Below, in pieces: positions 1-8,234 of a stretch of 64,000 nt of DNA. How positions within the stretch are numbered: the first letter of the stretch is position 1; each line of letters starts with the position of its first letter. A program made the position numbers and the translations under genes. This DNA comes from UBA6522 sp965221035 (GTDB taxonomy: Bacteria; Pseudomonadota; Gammaproteobacteria; Steroidobacterales; Rariloculaceae). The stretch covers positions 372,001-436,000 of the forward strand of contig OZ244860.1 in NCBI GenBank assembly GCA_965221035.1, in the 5' to 3' direction. The notes beneath the pieces are model-generated. The model saw nothing but the letters and a program-made list of their open reading frames with translations, was not told where the DNA came from and did not search any database.

Positions 1-677
1 ACAATCAGCACGGCGATTCCCAGGTCCGCGGCCAGCGGCAGTGCGCTTTCCTCCGCCAGAGGATGATGAATGGAATATCCGGTCATGATGAAATCCGGCC
101 GCTCTACCCGCATGAATTGTTCCAGGCCCACGTAGTCGCTATTCCTGGTCAGGCTGACGCCGATGTAGCGGGTTCTGCCCGATTCCTTCCACTCTCTCAG
201 CGTAGGCCAGTGTTCATCCATGGTCCGCATGTTGTGAATCAGCAGCAGGTCCATAGGGTGCTTGTTCAGGTTCGCCACTGCCCTTTCCAGGTGGTCGATC
301 CCGGCCTGCTTGCCGTTTACGGTGATCTTCGTGGTAAGGAACATCTCTTCCTGCAGGTCCATCTCCGTCAGGATCTCGCCCAGAATGGGGACGTTTGGGC
401 GGAAGAAGGCGGGGGTGTCCAAAAGTCGGCCACCCTGGTCGATCATGGCCTGGAGAACGGCGATCGGAAGCTCCCGGCCTTCCGGTGGGATGTCGATGAA
501 GATGTCCGGCGCTCCCAATCCGATTACTGGCAAGACTTCGTCCGTACCCGGGATTTGACGGGTCATCATGGAGCCCTGCAAGCCTTGCGCAAAAGCACCG
601 GAGGGCAGTGTGCTCGTTGCGGCCAGCGCTGCACTGCCAGTCAGAAATCTACGGCGGTCCGATCCATGCACGATCAT
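1..677 (-). CDS. Tat-exported aldo/keto reductase-like protein, 3' end outside window
   Basis: The gene is open at the left window edge; the first 225 codons are visible. The N-terminus has a twin-arginine signal (SDRRRFLTG, residues 6-14) followed by a hydrophobic stretch ending near AFAQG, so the product is probably exported folded. The rest reads as an aldo/keto reductase TIM barrel: VIGLG near residue 51, LLDTP at 85-89, LTTKI at 114-118, LLLIHN at 144-149 and RYIGVS. Of the usual Asp-Tyr-Lys-His tetrad, Asp87, Lys117 and His148 are present, but the Tyr position (DT-x-x-x-Y) is Phe92. The start codon overlaps the stop of the upstream TonB receptor (TAATG), which suggests translational coupling. 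The fold assignment is firm; reductase activity is doubtful without the Tyr. Confidence 0.85.
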   Translation of the reverse strand, partial: MIVHGSDRRRFLTGSAALAATSTLPSGAFAQGLQGSMMTRQIPGTDEVLPVIGLGAPDIFIDIPPEGRELPIAVLQAMIDQGGRLLDTPAFFRPNVPILGEILTEMDLQEEMFLTTKITVNGKQAGIDHLERAVANLNKHPMDLLLIHNMRTMDEHWPTLREWKESGRTRYIGVSLTRNSDYVGLEQFMRVERPDFIMTGYSIHHPLAEESALPLAADLGIAVLI

Positions 678-3505
678 TACTCCCGTCCAATCCCGAAATC
701 GTAACTCATACGAAAGCCGAAGCTGCGACCTTCATTCGGACTGAACCTGAAGGACGCCCACGGACCACCCTGGAAGGCGAACTGGTATTCCGCAGGAATC
801 ACAGCAGGTGCATTCAACTGGTTGAACCTGTTCAGACTGGTGGCGCCCCTGGGAATCATGGTGCGAACATCGAGCAGATTATCGACGTACAGGATGGCCG
901 ACCAAGCGTCCCTCGCAAGACTGAAATTCAGGCCAACTCTGGTCACCGCCGCGGCTTCCGTCGTGTTTGTGAACTCCCTGTAGTATTGACCCACATGCCG
1001 TATGCGGGCCGATGCTGTGAATCGGAGGCCATTGTCGAAAGTTGTCCGGTATCTGGGGATCACCGTCATTTGCAGTGATGGCTGGTTGGCCACCTCCAGG
1101 CCATTCAGCACCCAACAGGGGTTGCCGGCTTCGCTACTGCCAAGTTCCAGGCCGGCATATACACCCCTTTCGTTGGGATAGCCGAGATAGTCGTCCTCGG
1201 AACAGTACTCGGTAAACTCTCTTTGCATGAGGCTGACGTTGCCGCTGAGACTCCAATTGTTGTTTACCTGGTAACTGGTCTGCAGCTCAAGGCCGACCGT
1301 GTCGGACTCACCCGTGTTGGTGAACACGCCGGCGGAAGTAAAATCGGTTTCCGGTACGTAGTAGACGTTGGGAACAACCGGAGTTATGCCATCATCCTGC
1401 AGAACCAGGGTGCCCGCCAGATCATCATCTGCATAGGGATAGTCCCAATCGATGTTAATGTTCTGCAGCGCGTTGTCCCACTTCATGAAGTAAACGGCAC
1501 CTGCATAAGTCAATCTGCCATCGAGTGCATCACCCTTGAAGCCAAACTCATAGTTTGTCAGCTCCTCTTCGTCAAAGGACAAATACCTCGAAGAATCATA
1601 GTTGACACTGATGATGTTGGTTGTCGAAGGATCGCCATCTGTCGGATCCAGGTCGATGGGAATACCGTTGTCCAGCGTCGCCTGAACCAGTGGATCTATC
1701 ATGTCGGCGTTGATTCCGGCGGGGTTCACGCCAACAGAATATTGCACGTAATAGGTTGTGTTTTCGTTCGGAGTCCAGTTCAGAGCAATACGAGGCGTAA
1801 AACTGTTGGTGACCACGGATTCTTCAAGGCCGACCAGGGGCAATACCGCGCCCACATCATCAGTGGCGTAGCGTCCTTCCAGAGAACCCGTCACGGTGTC
1901 GGAAAAATCATAGGACGCATTGAAGAATAGCGCCGTGTTAGTGGTCACTTCAGACTGAATTGTCGTGACTTCGACCGGGATTCCGGTCAGCGCTTCGAAT
2001 TCTTCAGCGGTACCCGATGCGATGTTTGCGAATCCTGCGTTCCTGTAGCTGTTGAGAATGTATTCATAGTCATAGTAGGAAGCCCCGAATACATAACGCA
2101 GTCGATCTTCGCCCGGGGAAGCCCAACGAACCTCGGCATAGTTTTCGTCAATGGTTGTCGGGTCGGCAAAGGCGACTCTCCTGCCATTCATGGGAGCATA
2201 GTTGTCATATATGCCCGCGGCAGGATTCCATCGGAATGTCTGCAGCTCCTGTTCAGCAATTCGAGAATAGCGGCGACCAAGGTCTTCGGCGCTGTTCATG
2301 ACCGAAAACTGCAAGGCGCTTCCATTGTCTAGCAGGTAGTCGAACTGGGCAGTAACGCGATCCCGCACGCTCTCGGAACCCGAATCACCATGTCGAACGG
2401 AGTAGCCGTCATAGACGATCAGAGCCTGTTCTTCCACTGTCAATCCCAAGTGCCCGTCCATTGCGCCCTGGGCCTTCAGGTTCGCTACAACGGCAGCCAG
2501 CTCATCCGGGTTGTTTTCGAGGTAACGCGGAATGTCGTTCAGCTGCTCCAGAACGGTTTCAGGATGCACTTCAAGTTCACACTCGAACACCCCATCGAAA
2601 GCGATGTTATTCGGTGGTCCGGGATTTCTTCGCTCGTTAAACGGGTTATTCCTGGTGTAACAGTCATAAGACGACTCCGCCGACGCATAGAAATCAGCCC
2701 GGGGGCCGTCGTCTGTCGTGTCGCGGGCAAAGGTCAACTTGGCTCGAAACTGATCGTTTGGCTCGAAGACGAAACGAGCGGAAAGATTCTCACCCGTTTC
2801 AGCCAACGCCTCCACGCCGTCGGTATAGGAGTACAGGTCAGTATCCGGAGAAGACGAATCCTCGATGCTTGCGCCTATCAGAAAACCCAGGTTACCTGTT
2901 ATGGGCCCTCCCAGGCTGCCATTTACGATCCGTGTTCCATGGCTGCTCCAATTGAGCCCGACATCTCCTTCAAGCGTGTCGCCGGGATCCGCGGTGATGT
3001 AGTTAATCGCGCCGGCGAATGTGGAACGACCGAAGGCCGCGCTTTGCGGACCACTGTATACCTCTACCCGCGTCGCGCCACCGATATTGATGGCACCAAT
3101 GGAGCCCAAAATCGGCATGCCGTCCACGAAGGAGGCCACCTTGGCCCTGTTCGTGGCAAGCTCCGTCGAACCAATTCCCCGAATACTGGGCAAGGCTGCG
3201 GTGCGGTCTTCACTCAGGCCGACACCCTGGTTGTAGTGATACCCTGGCACCAATTCGGCCAGGTCACCCTGTCTGATTACATTTTGCTCGGCAAGCAGGC
3301 TCTCTCCCAGCACCGCGACCGCAACCGGAACTTCCTGCAAGGACTCTTCACGCTTGCGGCCTGTGACGACGACTTCCTCCAGTGCCACAAACTCCCCGTC
3401 TTCATCTGTGGTCTGCGCAATCGTCGGTAATGGGCATGCCAAAGCGGCGCATAGCAAGCCGGTAGCAGATAAATTCGCAAATCCACATTGAGGCTGGTTC
3501 TTCAT
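677..3505 (-). CDS. TonB-dependent outer-membrane receptor
   Basis: A 942-residue protein with a signal peptide ending near TIAQT (about residue 31). A plug-domain start follows: LEEVVVTGRKREESLQEVPVAV-type sequence at about residues 42-64, then QGDLAELVPG and the PSIRGIG and VDGMP plug motifs. A long C-terminal region has the alternating aromatic pattern of a 22-strand barrel. It should import a bulky ligand across the outer membrane using TonB energy; the ligand cannot be read from sequence. It sits between a lipoprotein amidohydrolase upstream (115 bp gap) and an exported aldo/keto reductase downstream (TAATG overlap), so the three may form one uptake and processing unit. Its length and plug sequence resemble the Caulobacter and marine-gammaproteobacterial receptor type rather than classic siderophore receptors (inference). 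Confidence 0.93.
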   Translation of the reverse strand: MKNQPQCGFANLSATGLLCAALACPLPTIAQTTDEDGEFVALEEVVVTGRKREESLQEVPVAVAVLGESLLAEQNVIRQGDLAELVPGYHYNQGVGLSEDRTAALPSIRGIGSTELATNRAKVASFVDGMPILGSIGAINIGGATRVEVYSGPQSAAFGRSTFAGAINYITADPGDTLEGDVGLNWSSHGTRIVNGSLGGPITGNLGFLIGASIEDSSSPDTDLYSYTDGVEALAETGENLSARFVFEPNDQFRAKLTFARDTTDDGPRADFYASAESSYDCYTRNNPFNERRNPGPPNNIAFDGVFECELEVHPETVLEQLNDIPRYLENNPDELAAVVANLKAQGAMDGHLGLTVEEQALIVYDGYSVRHGDSGSESVRDRVTAQFDYLLDNGSALQFSVMNSAEDLGRRYSRIAEQELQTFRWNPAAGIYDNYAPMNGRRVAFADPTTIDENYAEVRWASPGEDRLRYVFGASYYDYEYILNSYRNAGFANIASGTAEEFEALTGIPVEVTTIQSEVTTNTALFFNASYDFSDTVTGSLEGRYATDDVGAVLPLVGLEESVVTNSFTPRIALNWTPNENTTYYVQYSVGVNPAGINADMIDPLVQATLDNGIPIDLDPTDGDPSTTNIISVNYDSSRYLSFDEEELTNYEFGFKGDALDGRLTYAGAVYFMKWDNALQNINIDWDYPYADDDLAGTLVLQDDGITPVVPNVYYVPETDFTSAGVFTNTGESDTVGLELQTSYQVNNNWSLSGNVSLMQREFTEYCSEDDYLGYPNERGVYAGLELGSSEAGNPCWVLNGLEVANQPSLQMTVIPRYRTTFDNGLRFTASARIRHVGQYYREFTNTTEAAAVTRVGLNFSLARDAWSAILYVDNLLDVRTMIPRGATSLNRFNQLNAPAVIPAEYQFAFQGGPWASFRFSPNEGRSFGFRMSYDFGIGRE

Positions 3506-3620
3506 TTATCTTCTCCAATTCAGGATGTTGCGGGTAAGGACCGCATCCCGCGTGTTTTGCTGATCTTGGCCGATTCAGGCAGGTCCGGTGGCAGTGTATA
3601 GCAATCTGGCTGATGTGGCA

Positions 3621-5270
3621 TTAGATACCGTTATATACGATTTCGCCACCGACCATGGTCATGACGGGTTCGATGTCCTTGATTTCATGTGCGGGAACGG
3701 TCAGGTAGTCGCGGTCAAGCACAACCAGATCCGCAAGCTTTCCGGCTTCAAGGGTGCCCAGGTCGTCCTCCTTGAACAGCAGGTATGCGTTCGAGCGCGT
3801 ATGCGCCACGAGCGCGGCTTCCCGACCTACCGGGTCCGGGTGTATCTGTGTTCCGTCGATGCCGAGGCCGGTTGCGGCCCACATCAGCGTCACGAACGGC
3901 TGGTAATGGGAGACGACGCCCGTGTCCGTACCGAGGCCCCAGACCATGCCGCTGTCTTCGAAGGCCGCCATCGGCGGAATCGGCGGGCGTGTTGCGTCGC
4001 CTCGAGGAATAATCGGGCGCGCCTGGTGTACCGCCTGGCCGTGGACGGCAGCCGTCAGGCCCAGCTCCCTGGCGCGTTGAATGGTTTCCTCCGTCACCGT
4101 GAGTACGTGAGCCAGCGTCCAGCGAAGATCGGTTATCGGCACGGTCTCGTTGAGGGCTTCAAGTCGATCCAGAAAGTCGATGGTCGTCCGCTCGGCCATC
4201 ACATGCTCGTGAATGTGCCAGCCGCCTTGCGCGGCGACGGTGGCGAGTTTCATGTACTCGTCCCAGATCTCGTCCGGGTACGACTCCACCGTGTTGGACG
4301 AGTCATGCATCGGGCCGTAGACGTGTTCGCCCAGGCCGAGCAGGCCGATCCGGTCATCGACCGAGAAGGGCGTCTGCGACCGAATCAGCTCGACCGCCTC
4401 ATCCGCCTCTGCGGCTGTTTCGGCGCGGTACTTGAGGGTATGAAACACGCGCAGCGGTAGATGTCTTTCCGCCGAGGCGCGTTCGATCAGCGAGATGTCG
4501 CCGGCGGAGGGGCGGTCGACATCGTAGACGGTCGTCAGTCCCACGGCATTCAGATCGGCCGAGAATCGGTACAGGTTCAGCTCGAGTTGCTCCTCGGTTG
4601 GCGGTGGCATCTCCCGGAACATTCGATTGAAGGATTGCCTGCCCTGCTGCCAGGCGCCGTGTTCCGTATCGACGCCGACGGCGCTCAGGGCGAGGCTGTT
4701 GGCATAAGCGCCACGATAGCTCAGTTGAACGTAGACGGGATTGTCGGGCGCCGCGCGATCGAGTTCCTCAAGGGTGAATCCACCCTTCTGATCGGCAAAT
4801 TGATCCACGGACCACCCGCCCTGGACCATGAACCACTCGCCGGCCGGAAGGTTCGCGGCATGCTCCGCGATGATTGCGAGTGCCTCGTCGCGCGATTCCA
4901 CCCCATCGATTCGCGCCTGCTGATGCCAGCGCTGCACGGTACGGATGAAGTGCACGTGGTTATCGATAAGACCGGGAATAACGGTGCGGCCCTCCAGATC
5001 CATGATCGCCGTGTCCACGCCTGCGAGCGCGGCCATTTCGTCGTTGGCGCCCGTCGCGAGAATCCTCTCGCCATCAATGGCGATGGCCTCGACGACATTG
5101 AACTCGTTGTCGACGGTAAGAATCCTGCCGTTGGTCAGGATGCGGTCCGGTGCCGCTACAGGAGCGGTCGCAGTTGCGCTCTCATCAATGGACTCGACCG
5201 AACCGCCATTGCAGCCCGAGAGAATGATTAAACATGGCAGAGCCAACGTTGAACGCGTCTTCTCGTACAC
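3621..5270 (-). CDS. Lipoprotein amidohydrolase, YtcJ-like (amidohydrolase family 3)
   Basis: A metal-dependent hydrolase of the amidohydrolase superfamily, YtcJ-like subgroup. I chose the GTG at 5270 because AAGGA lies six bases upstream and translation then begins directly with a lipoprotein signal ending in LIILSGC (lipobox Cys about residue 18). An in-frame TTG at 5291 would add seven residues. Visible family features are ILTNGRILTVD at the start of the beta-sandwich domain, VIPGLIDNHVHF with the metal-binding HxH, HIHEHVMAE, WTLAHV, GLGTDTG with the late Asp, and the C-terminal LADLVVLD and GGEIVYNG. The lipid anchor places it in the periplasm or outer membrane, next to a TonB receptor. 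The substrate is unknown; related enzymes act on amides, carbamates and similar bonds. Confidence 0.9.
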   Translation of the reverse strand: MYEKTRSTLALPCLIILSGCNGGSVESIDESATATAPVAAPDRILTNGRILTVDNEFNVVEAIAIDGERILATGANDEMAALAGVDTAIMDLEGRTVIPGLIDNHVHFIRTVQRWHQQARIDGVESRDEALAIIAEHAANLPAGEWFMVQGGWSVDQFADQKGGFTLEELDRAAPDNPVYVQLSYRGAYANSLALSAVGVDTEHGAWQQGRQSFNRMFREMPPPTEEQLELNLYRFSADLNAVGLTTVYDVDRPSAGDISLIERASAERHLPLRVFHTLKYRAETAAEADEAVELIRSQTPFSVDDRIGLLGLGEHVYGPMHDSSNTVESYPDEIWDEYMKLATVAAQGGWHIHEHVMAERTTIDFLDRLEALNETVPITDLRWTLAHVLTVTEETIQRARELGLTAAVHGQAVHQARPIIPRGDATRPPIPPMAAFEDSGMVWGLGTDTGVVSHYQPFVTLMWAATGLGIDGTQIHPDPVGREAALVAHTRSNAYLLFKEDDLGTLEAGKLADLVVLDRDYLTVPAHEIKDIEPVMTMVGGEIVYNGI

Positions 5271-5685
5271 TGCTTGTCCTTGATGACTCAACGCGAACGG
5301 TCAACGGTCATTTGTCAGTTTGGATTAAACTTCACGCACACTTGGTAAGGCGGTGTTGCGGTCGGGTCCTTCGTCGTAGTCGATGCCCGGCACCAGCTGG
5401 AACAGTTCTTCCTGGAACTTCTGTAGCGTCGAAACAACGGGCAGACCTGCCTCACGTGCCAACATAACCAGGAATTGTGCAGGAATTATGGAGACAAGGC
5501 TTCACATTGGGCCCGGTGGCGTGATTTCGAGAGTCTGCGTACCGAGGAAGTTGGCATGGAAACTCATTCTTCCCCGACGGCAGCGCATTGGCCCTCGCAG
5601 CGAAAACTCTAGAATCTTGGTTGCGGCCAGCTTGCGCTGAGAAATCTTCCCATGTTCTGATTGGGCGACGAATAATCGAGAGGAG
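5271..5685. other. Intergenic stretch between divergent genes
   Basis: About 415 bases separate the minus-strand amidohydrolase from the plus-strand leader ORF and Nramp-like gene. Besides the possible 46-codon remnant at 5325-5465, I see only a small tandem repeat (ACGGTCA twice, near 5297-5310) just upstream of the amidohydrolase. Promoters for both directions must lie here, but I cannot identify convincing -35/-10 pairs. Confidence 0.5.
5325..5465 (-). CDS. Possible 46-residue ORF or gene remnant, function unknown
   Basis: An ATG-TAA reading of 46 codons in an otherwise empty interval. The peptide begins MLAREAGLPVVSTLQKFQEE, has a protein-like amphipathic composition (LFQLVPGIDYDEG), and ends SVREV. 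There is no convincing Shine-Dalgarno sequence, and the frame continues upstream for a few codons without another start. It may be the C-terminal remnant of a lost gene rather than an expressed small protein. I do not recognise the family. Confidence 0.22.
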   Translation of the reverse strand: MLAREAGLPVVSTLQKFQEELFQLVPGIDYDEGPDRNTALPSVREV

Positions 5686-5760
5686 ATGACGATGGGAAAC
5701 GTGTGCCTCGTCATTCTGGTGGCAGCCTTGACCACGTTTGCGTTCCGTGTCCACAAATAA
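5686..5760 (+). CDS. 24-codon hydrophobic leader ORF upstream of the Nramp-like gene
   Basis: A short ORF whose ATG directly follows GAGAGGAG, the best ribosome-binding site in the area, though the spacing is very short. A second in-frame ATG at 5692 has better spacing. The peptide is mostly hydrophobic (VCLVILVAALTTFAF) and ends RVHK. Its TAA (5758-5760) lies inside the first codons of the Nramp-like gene, which has no ribosome-binding site of its own. It could be a coupling leader peptide or a small single-pass membrane subunit. Only the reading frame and the ribosome-binding site support it. Confidence 0.4.
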   Translation: MTMGNVCLVILVAALTTFAFRVHK

Positions 5761-7012
5761 CTCCCGCCGCCTCTCAGGAAAACTTCCCCTGCTGGCCGTG
5801 ATTGGCCCGGGCCTGCTGCTGGCGGCAACCGGCGTCGGCGGTGGCGACCTGGCCACGGGATCCTTCGTCGGCAGCCTGCTCGGCACGGGCCTGCTGTGGG
5901 CGGTCGTGGTCGGGGCGCTGATGAAGTACTTCATCACGGAAGGCCTGGCGCGATGGCAACTGGCCACCGGAAGCACGTTTCTGGAGGGTGTCGCTCGCAC
6001 GGGCGGTCCCATCGTCGTCTGGTTGTTCCTCCCCTACCTGGCGTTGTTCGCATTTTTCGTCGGCAGTGCCCAGATGAGCGCCTGCGGCGTGGCGCTTTAT
6101 GCGTTGTTTCCGTATTTCGGAAATCCGGACAACGGCAAGGTGATCTTCGGCATCGCCTCCAGCGTAGTGGGCGCAGGGATGGTGCTTGTCGGGGGATACA
6201 GGCTGTTCGAACAGGTGATGCGGGTTTGCATCGGCGTGATGTTCATCACCGTTGTGCTGACCGCGGGATTGCTCTGGCCGGGAACGGGCGTTGTTCTCAG
6301 GGGCTTGCTGATTCCGGTGATCCCTGATTTCGCAGGCCTGGGACTGACCTGGACCGTCGCGCTGATCGGCGGCATCGGCGGTACCGTCACCATGCTGTGT
6401 TACGGCTACTGGTTGCGGGAAGAAGGCAGGACCAGCCGGGACGACCTTTGGTTCTGCCGGGTGGATCTGGGTGTCGGCTATCTCATGACGGCTCTATTCG
6501 GCATCGCCATGGTCATCATCGGCAGCACCATAGAGATCGAAGGGCAGGGCACCACGCTGCTGGTCAGCCTGGCGGACCGGCTTGAAGAACCGTTGGGGCC
6601 GTGGGGTCGATGGTTGTTCCTTGTCGGCGCGTTCGGTGCGGTATTCAGCAGTCTGCTTGGAGTCTGGCAGGCTGTTCCGTACATTTTCGCCGATTGCTGG
6701 GGGCTCGCGAGGAAACAGCTGGATCAGGGCGCGCGCACGACGGTGGACACCCGAACCTGGCCCTATCGGGTATTTCTGTTGCTGCTTGCGACGATTCCCA
6801 TGGTGGGCTTGTTCCGTGGCTTCCAGGACGTGCAACGGCTCTATACGGTGACCGGAGCGATGTTCCTGCCGATCGTCACTCTTGCGCTGCTGATCCTGAA
6901 TGGACGCGCGGAGTGGGTGGGCGCAAGATTCAGGAATGGCATGTGGAGTACAACGGCGCTGGTCGTGGTGCTGCTTTTCTTCTCCGGGTTGGCCGTGCGG
7001 TCGATGCTGTAA
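5747..7012 (+). CDS. Divergent Nramp-family membrane transporter
   Basis: About 421 residues, nearly all hydrophobic helices, with the Nramp fold signature in the first helix (AVIGPGLLLAATGVGGGDLAT) and the sixth (LIGGIGGTVTMLCYGYWLREEG). In metal-transporting Nramps these helices carry DPGN and a Met-Pro-His-type motif; here they read TGVGGGD and MLCYGYW, so the usual divalent-metal site is absent. It is therefore probably a carrier for another substrate or for a differently coordinated ion. The GTG at 5747 was chosen over a TTG at 5738; neither has a ribosome-binding site, and both lie inside the preceding leader ORF, suggesting translational coupling. An orphan TRAP-type binding protein follows 180 bp downstream. 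Confidence 0.82.
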   Translation: MSTNNSRRLSGKLPLLAVIGPGLLLAATGVGGGDLATGSFVGSLLGTGLLWAVVVGALMKYFITEGLARWQLATGSTFLEGVARTGGPIVVWLFLPYLALFAFFVGSAQMSACGVALYALFPYFGNPDNGKVIFGIASSVVGAGMVLVGGYRLFEQVMRVCIGVMFITVVLTAGLLWPGTGVVLRGLLIPVIPDFAGLGLTWTVALIGGIGGTVTMLCYGYWLREEGRTSRDDLWFCRVDLGVGYLMTALFGIAMVIIGSTIEIEGQGTTLLVSLADRLEEPLGPWGRWLFLVGAFGAVFSSLLGVWQAVPYIFADCWGLARKQLDQGARTTVDTRTWPYRVFLLLLATIPMVGLFRGFQDVQRLYTVTGAMFLPIVTLALLILNGRAEWVGARFRNGMWSTTALVVVLLFFSGLAVRSML

Positions 7013-7086
7013 CTGTCTTGGCCCCAACGCTCGGGTGGTTGGGCCCGATGGCTTGGTCGGTGCTCTGGCTTGGTCGAGGCGCTGGC

Positions 7087-7114
7087 TCGGTCGGGACCCC
7101 TCGGTCGGGACCCC
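7087..7114. repeat. 14-bp perfect tandem duplication
   Basis: TCGGTCGGGACCCC occurs twice in direct tandem in the 180-bp gap between the Nramp-like gene and the TRAP binding-protein gene. The flanking sequence holds looser copies of CTTGGTCG and CTCGGTCG. No function is apparent; it may affect spacing of control elements or simply reflect slippage. Confidence 0.7.
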
Positions 7115-7192
7115 CCCTTGCGCGGTCTTCCGCGCACCGGCAAGATTAAGGCGTCCCGTGGAGGACTCACCAGGCGCTGTGGAGCAGTCATC

Positions 7193-8218
7193 ATGTCACG
7201 ACGGCGATTTCTCAAAGGCTCGGCGGCTCTCGGGGCCGGTGCGGCGACTGCGGGTCTGACGGCATCTACCTTGCGCGCTCAGCAATCCCGCCCGACGGAA
7301 GGACCGATCCGCATCATCATGGCTGGGTACGGTCCGTCCACGACCAGTTTCAGCCTGGCGCTGAAGCGCGTGGGCGATCGCCTGGAGGCCCGCTTCGGCG
7401 ATGATGTGGAATTACGCTACGTCTACAATATCCTGGATCTCGGATACCGGGGCCTGGACATCCTCTGGTTGGTGGAAGAGGGCATTCTTACGCTTGGCTA
7501 TCAATCCAGCAGTTACCTCACCGACCGCGTGCCGGAACTGGGCCTGGTGGATCTGCCCTTCCTGTTCCGGGACAATCTCAGCGCCCGGGCGGCAATGGAC
7601 GGTGAACTGGGACGTGTCCTGACCGCCGCCATCGAGGCACGGACCGACTACAGAATTCTCGGTTATTTCGAGAACGGCCTGCGACATATCTCCAACCGGG
7701 TCAGGCCCGTGCGGTCGCCGGCGGATCTGGACGGCATGTTGATGCGGGTCCTGCCAAGCCAGGTGCATGCCCGCACCTTCGAGCTGTTGGGTGCCGACCC
7801 GAGGATTCTAGACCTTTCCGAAGCCATCGAGCAGATCACGGCCGGCACGCTGGACGCGCAGGAAAACCCGTTTGCCAACACCGTGACCTACGGCGTTCAC
7901 AATTTCCACAAGTTCCACACCGCCAGCAACCACTTCTATATCTCCCGCCCGATCTTCGTGCATCGGCCCACGTTCGACGCCTGGCCGGAAGAGCTGCAGA
8001 CGGAAATGCGTTCGGCGGTATCCGATGCGGTGGACTTCCAGCGAAGCCTCAAGGATGGTGAAGAGGCCGCCGCGGCCGCGGCAATCAGCGAGGCGGGCGG
8101 AAACATCCTTGAGTTGACTCCCGAGGAAGCGGACGCCTTCATCGCCGCCGTTCAGCCGCTCTATGAGGAAGCCAGGGAGACGTATAGCGGAGAATTGCTG
8201 GAGCTCGCCGGGTTGTAG
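7193..8218 (+). CDS. Orphan TRAP transporter solute-binding protein (DctP type), Tat-exported
   Basis: A 341-residue periplasmic binding protein. The ATG at 7193 has GGAG eight bases upstream and opens directly on a twin-arginine signal (MSRRRFLKGSAALGAG) ending near LRAQQ. The mature part has DctP features: LGYQSSSYL, DLPFLFRD, YFENGLRHISN, a conserved Arg-containing MRVLPSQVHARTFELLGADP-type segment, and a helical C-terminus. DctP proteins deliver organic acids and related solutes to a DctQ-DctM permease, but no such genes adjoin it. The nearest membrane protein is the Nramp-like carrier just upstream in the same direction. The Tat signal suggests folding, possibly with a cofactor or ligand, before export (inference). 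Confidence 0.9.
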   Translation: MSRRRFLKGSAALGAGAATAGLTASTLRAQQSRPTEGPIRIIMAGYGPSTTSFSLALKRVGDRLEARFGDDVELRYVYNILDLGYRGLDILWLVEEGILTLGYQSSSYLTDRVPELGLVDLPFLFRDNLSARAAMDGELGRVLTAAIEARTDYRILGYFENGLRHISNRVRPVRSPADLDGMLMRVLPSQVHARTFELLGADPRILDLSEAIEQITAGTLDAQENPFANTVTYGVHNFHKFHTASNHFYISRPIFVHRPTFDAWPEELQTEMRSAVSDAVDFQRSLKDGEEAAAAAAISEAGGNILELTPEEADAFIAAVQPLYEEARETYSGELLELAGL

Positions 8219-8234
8219 ACAGGCCGGGCGGCGC

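Noticed and set aside
2390..3430. Plus-strand open frame of 346 codons
   Set aside because: Antisense to the TonB receptor plug region; no recognisable family.
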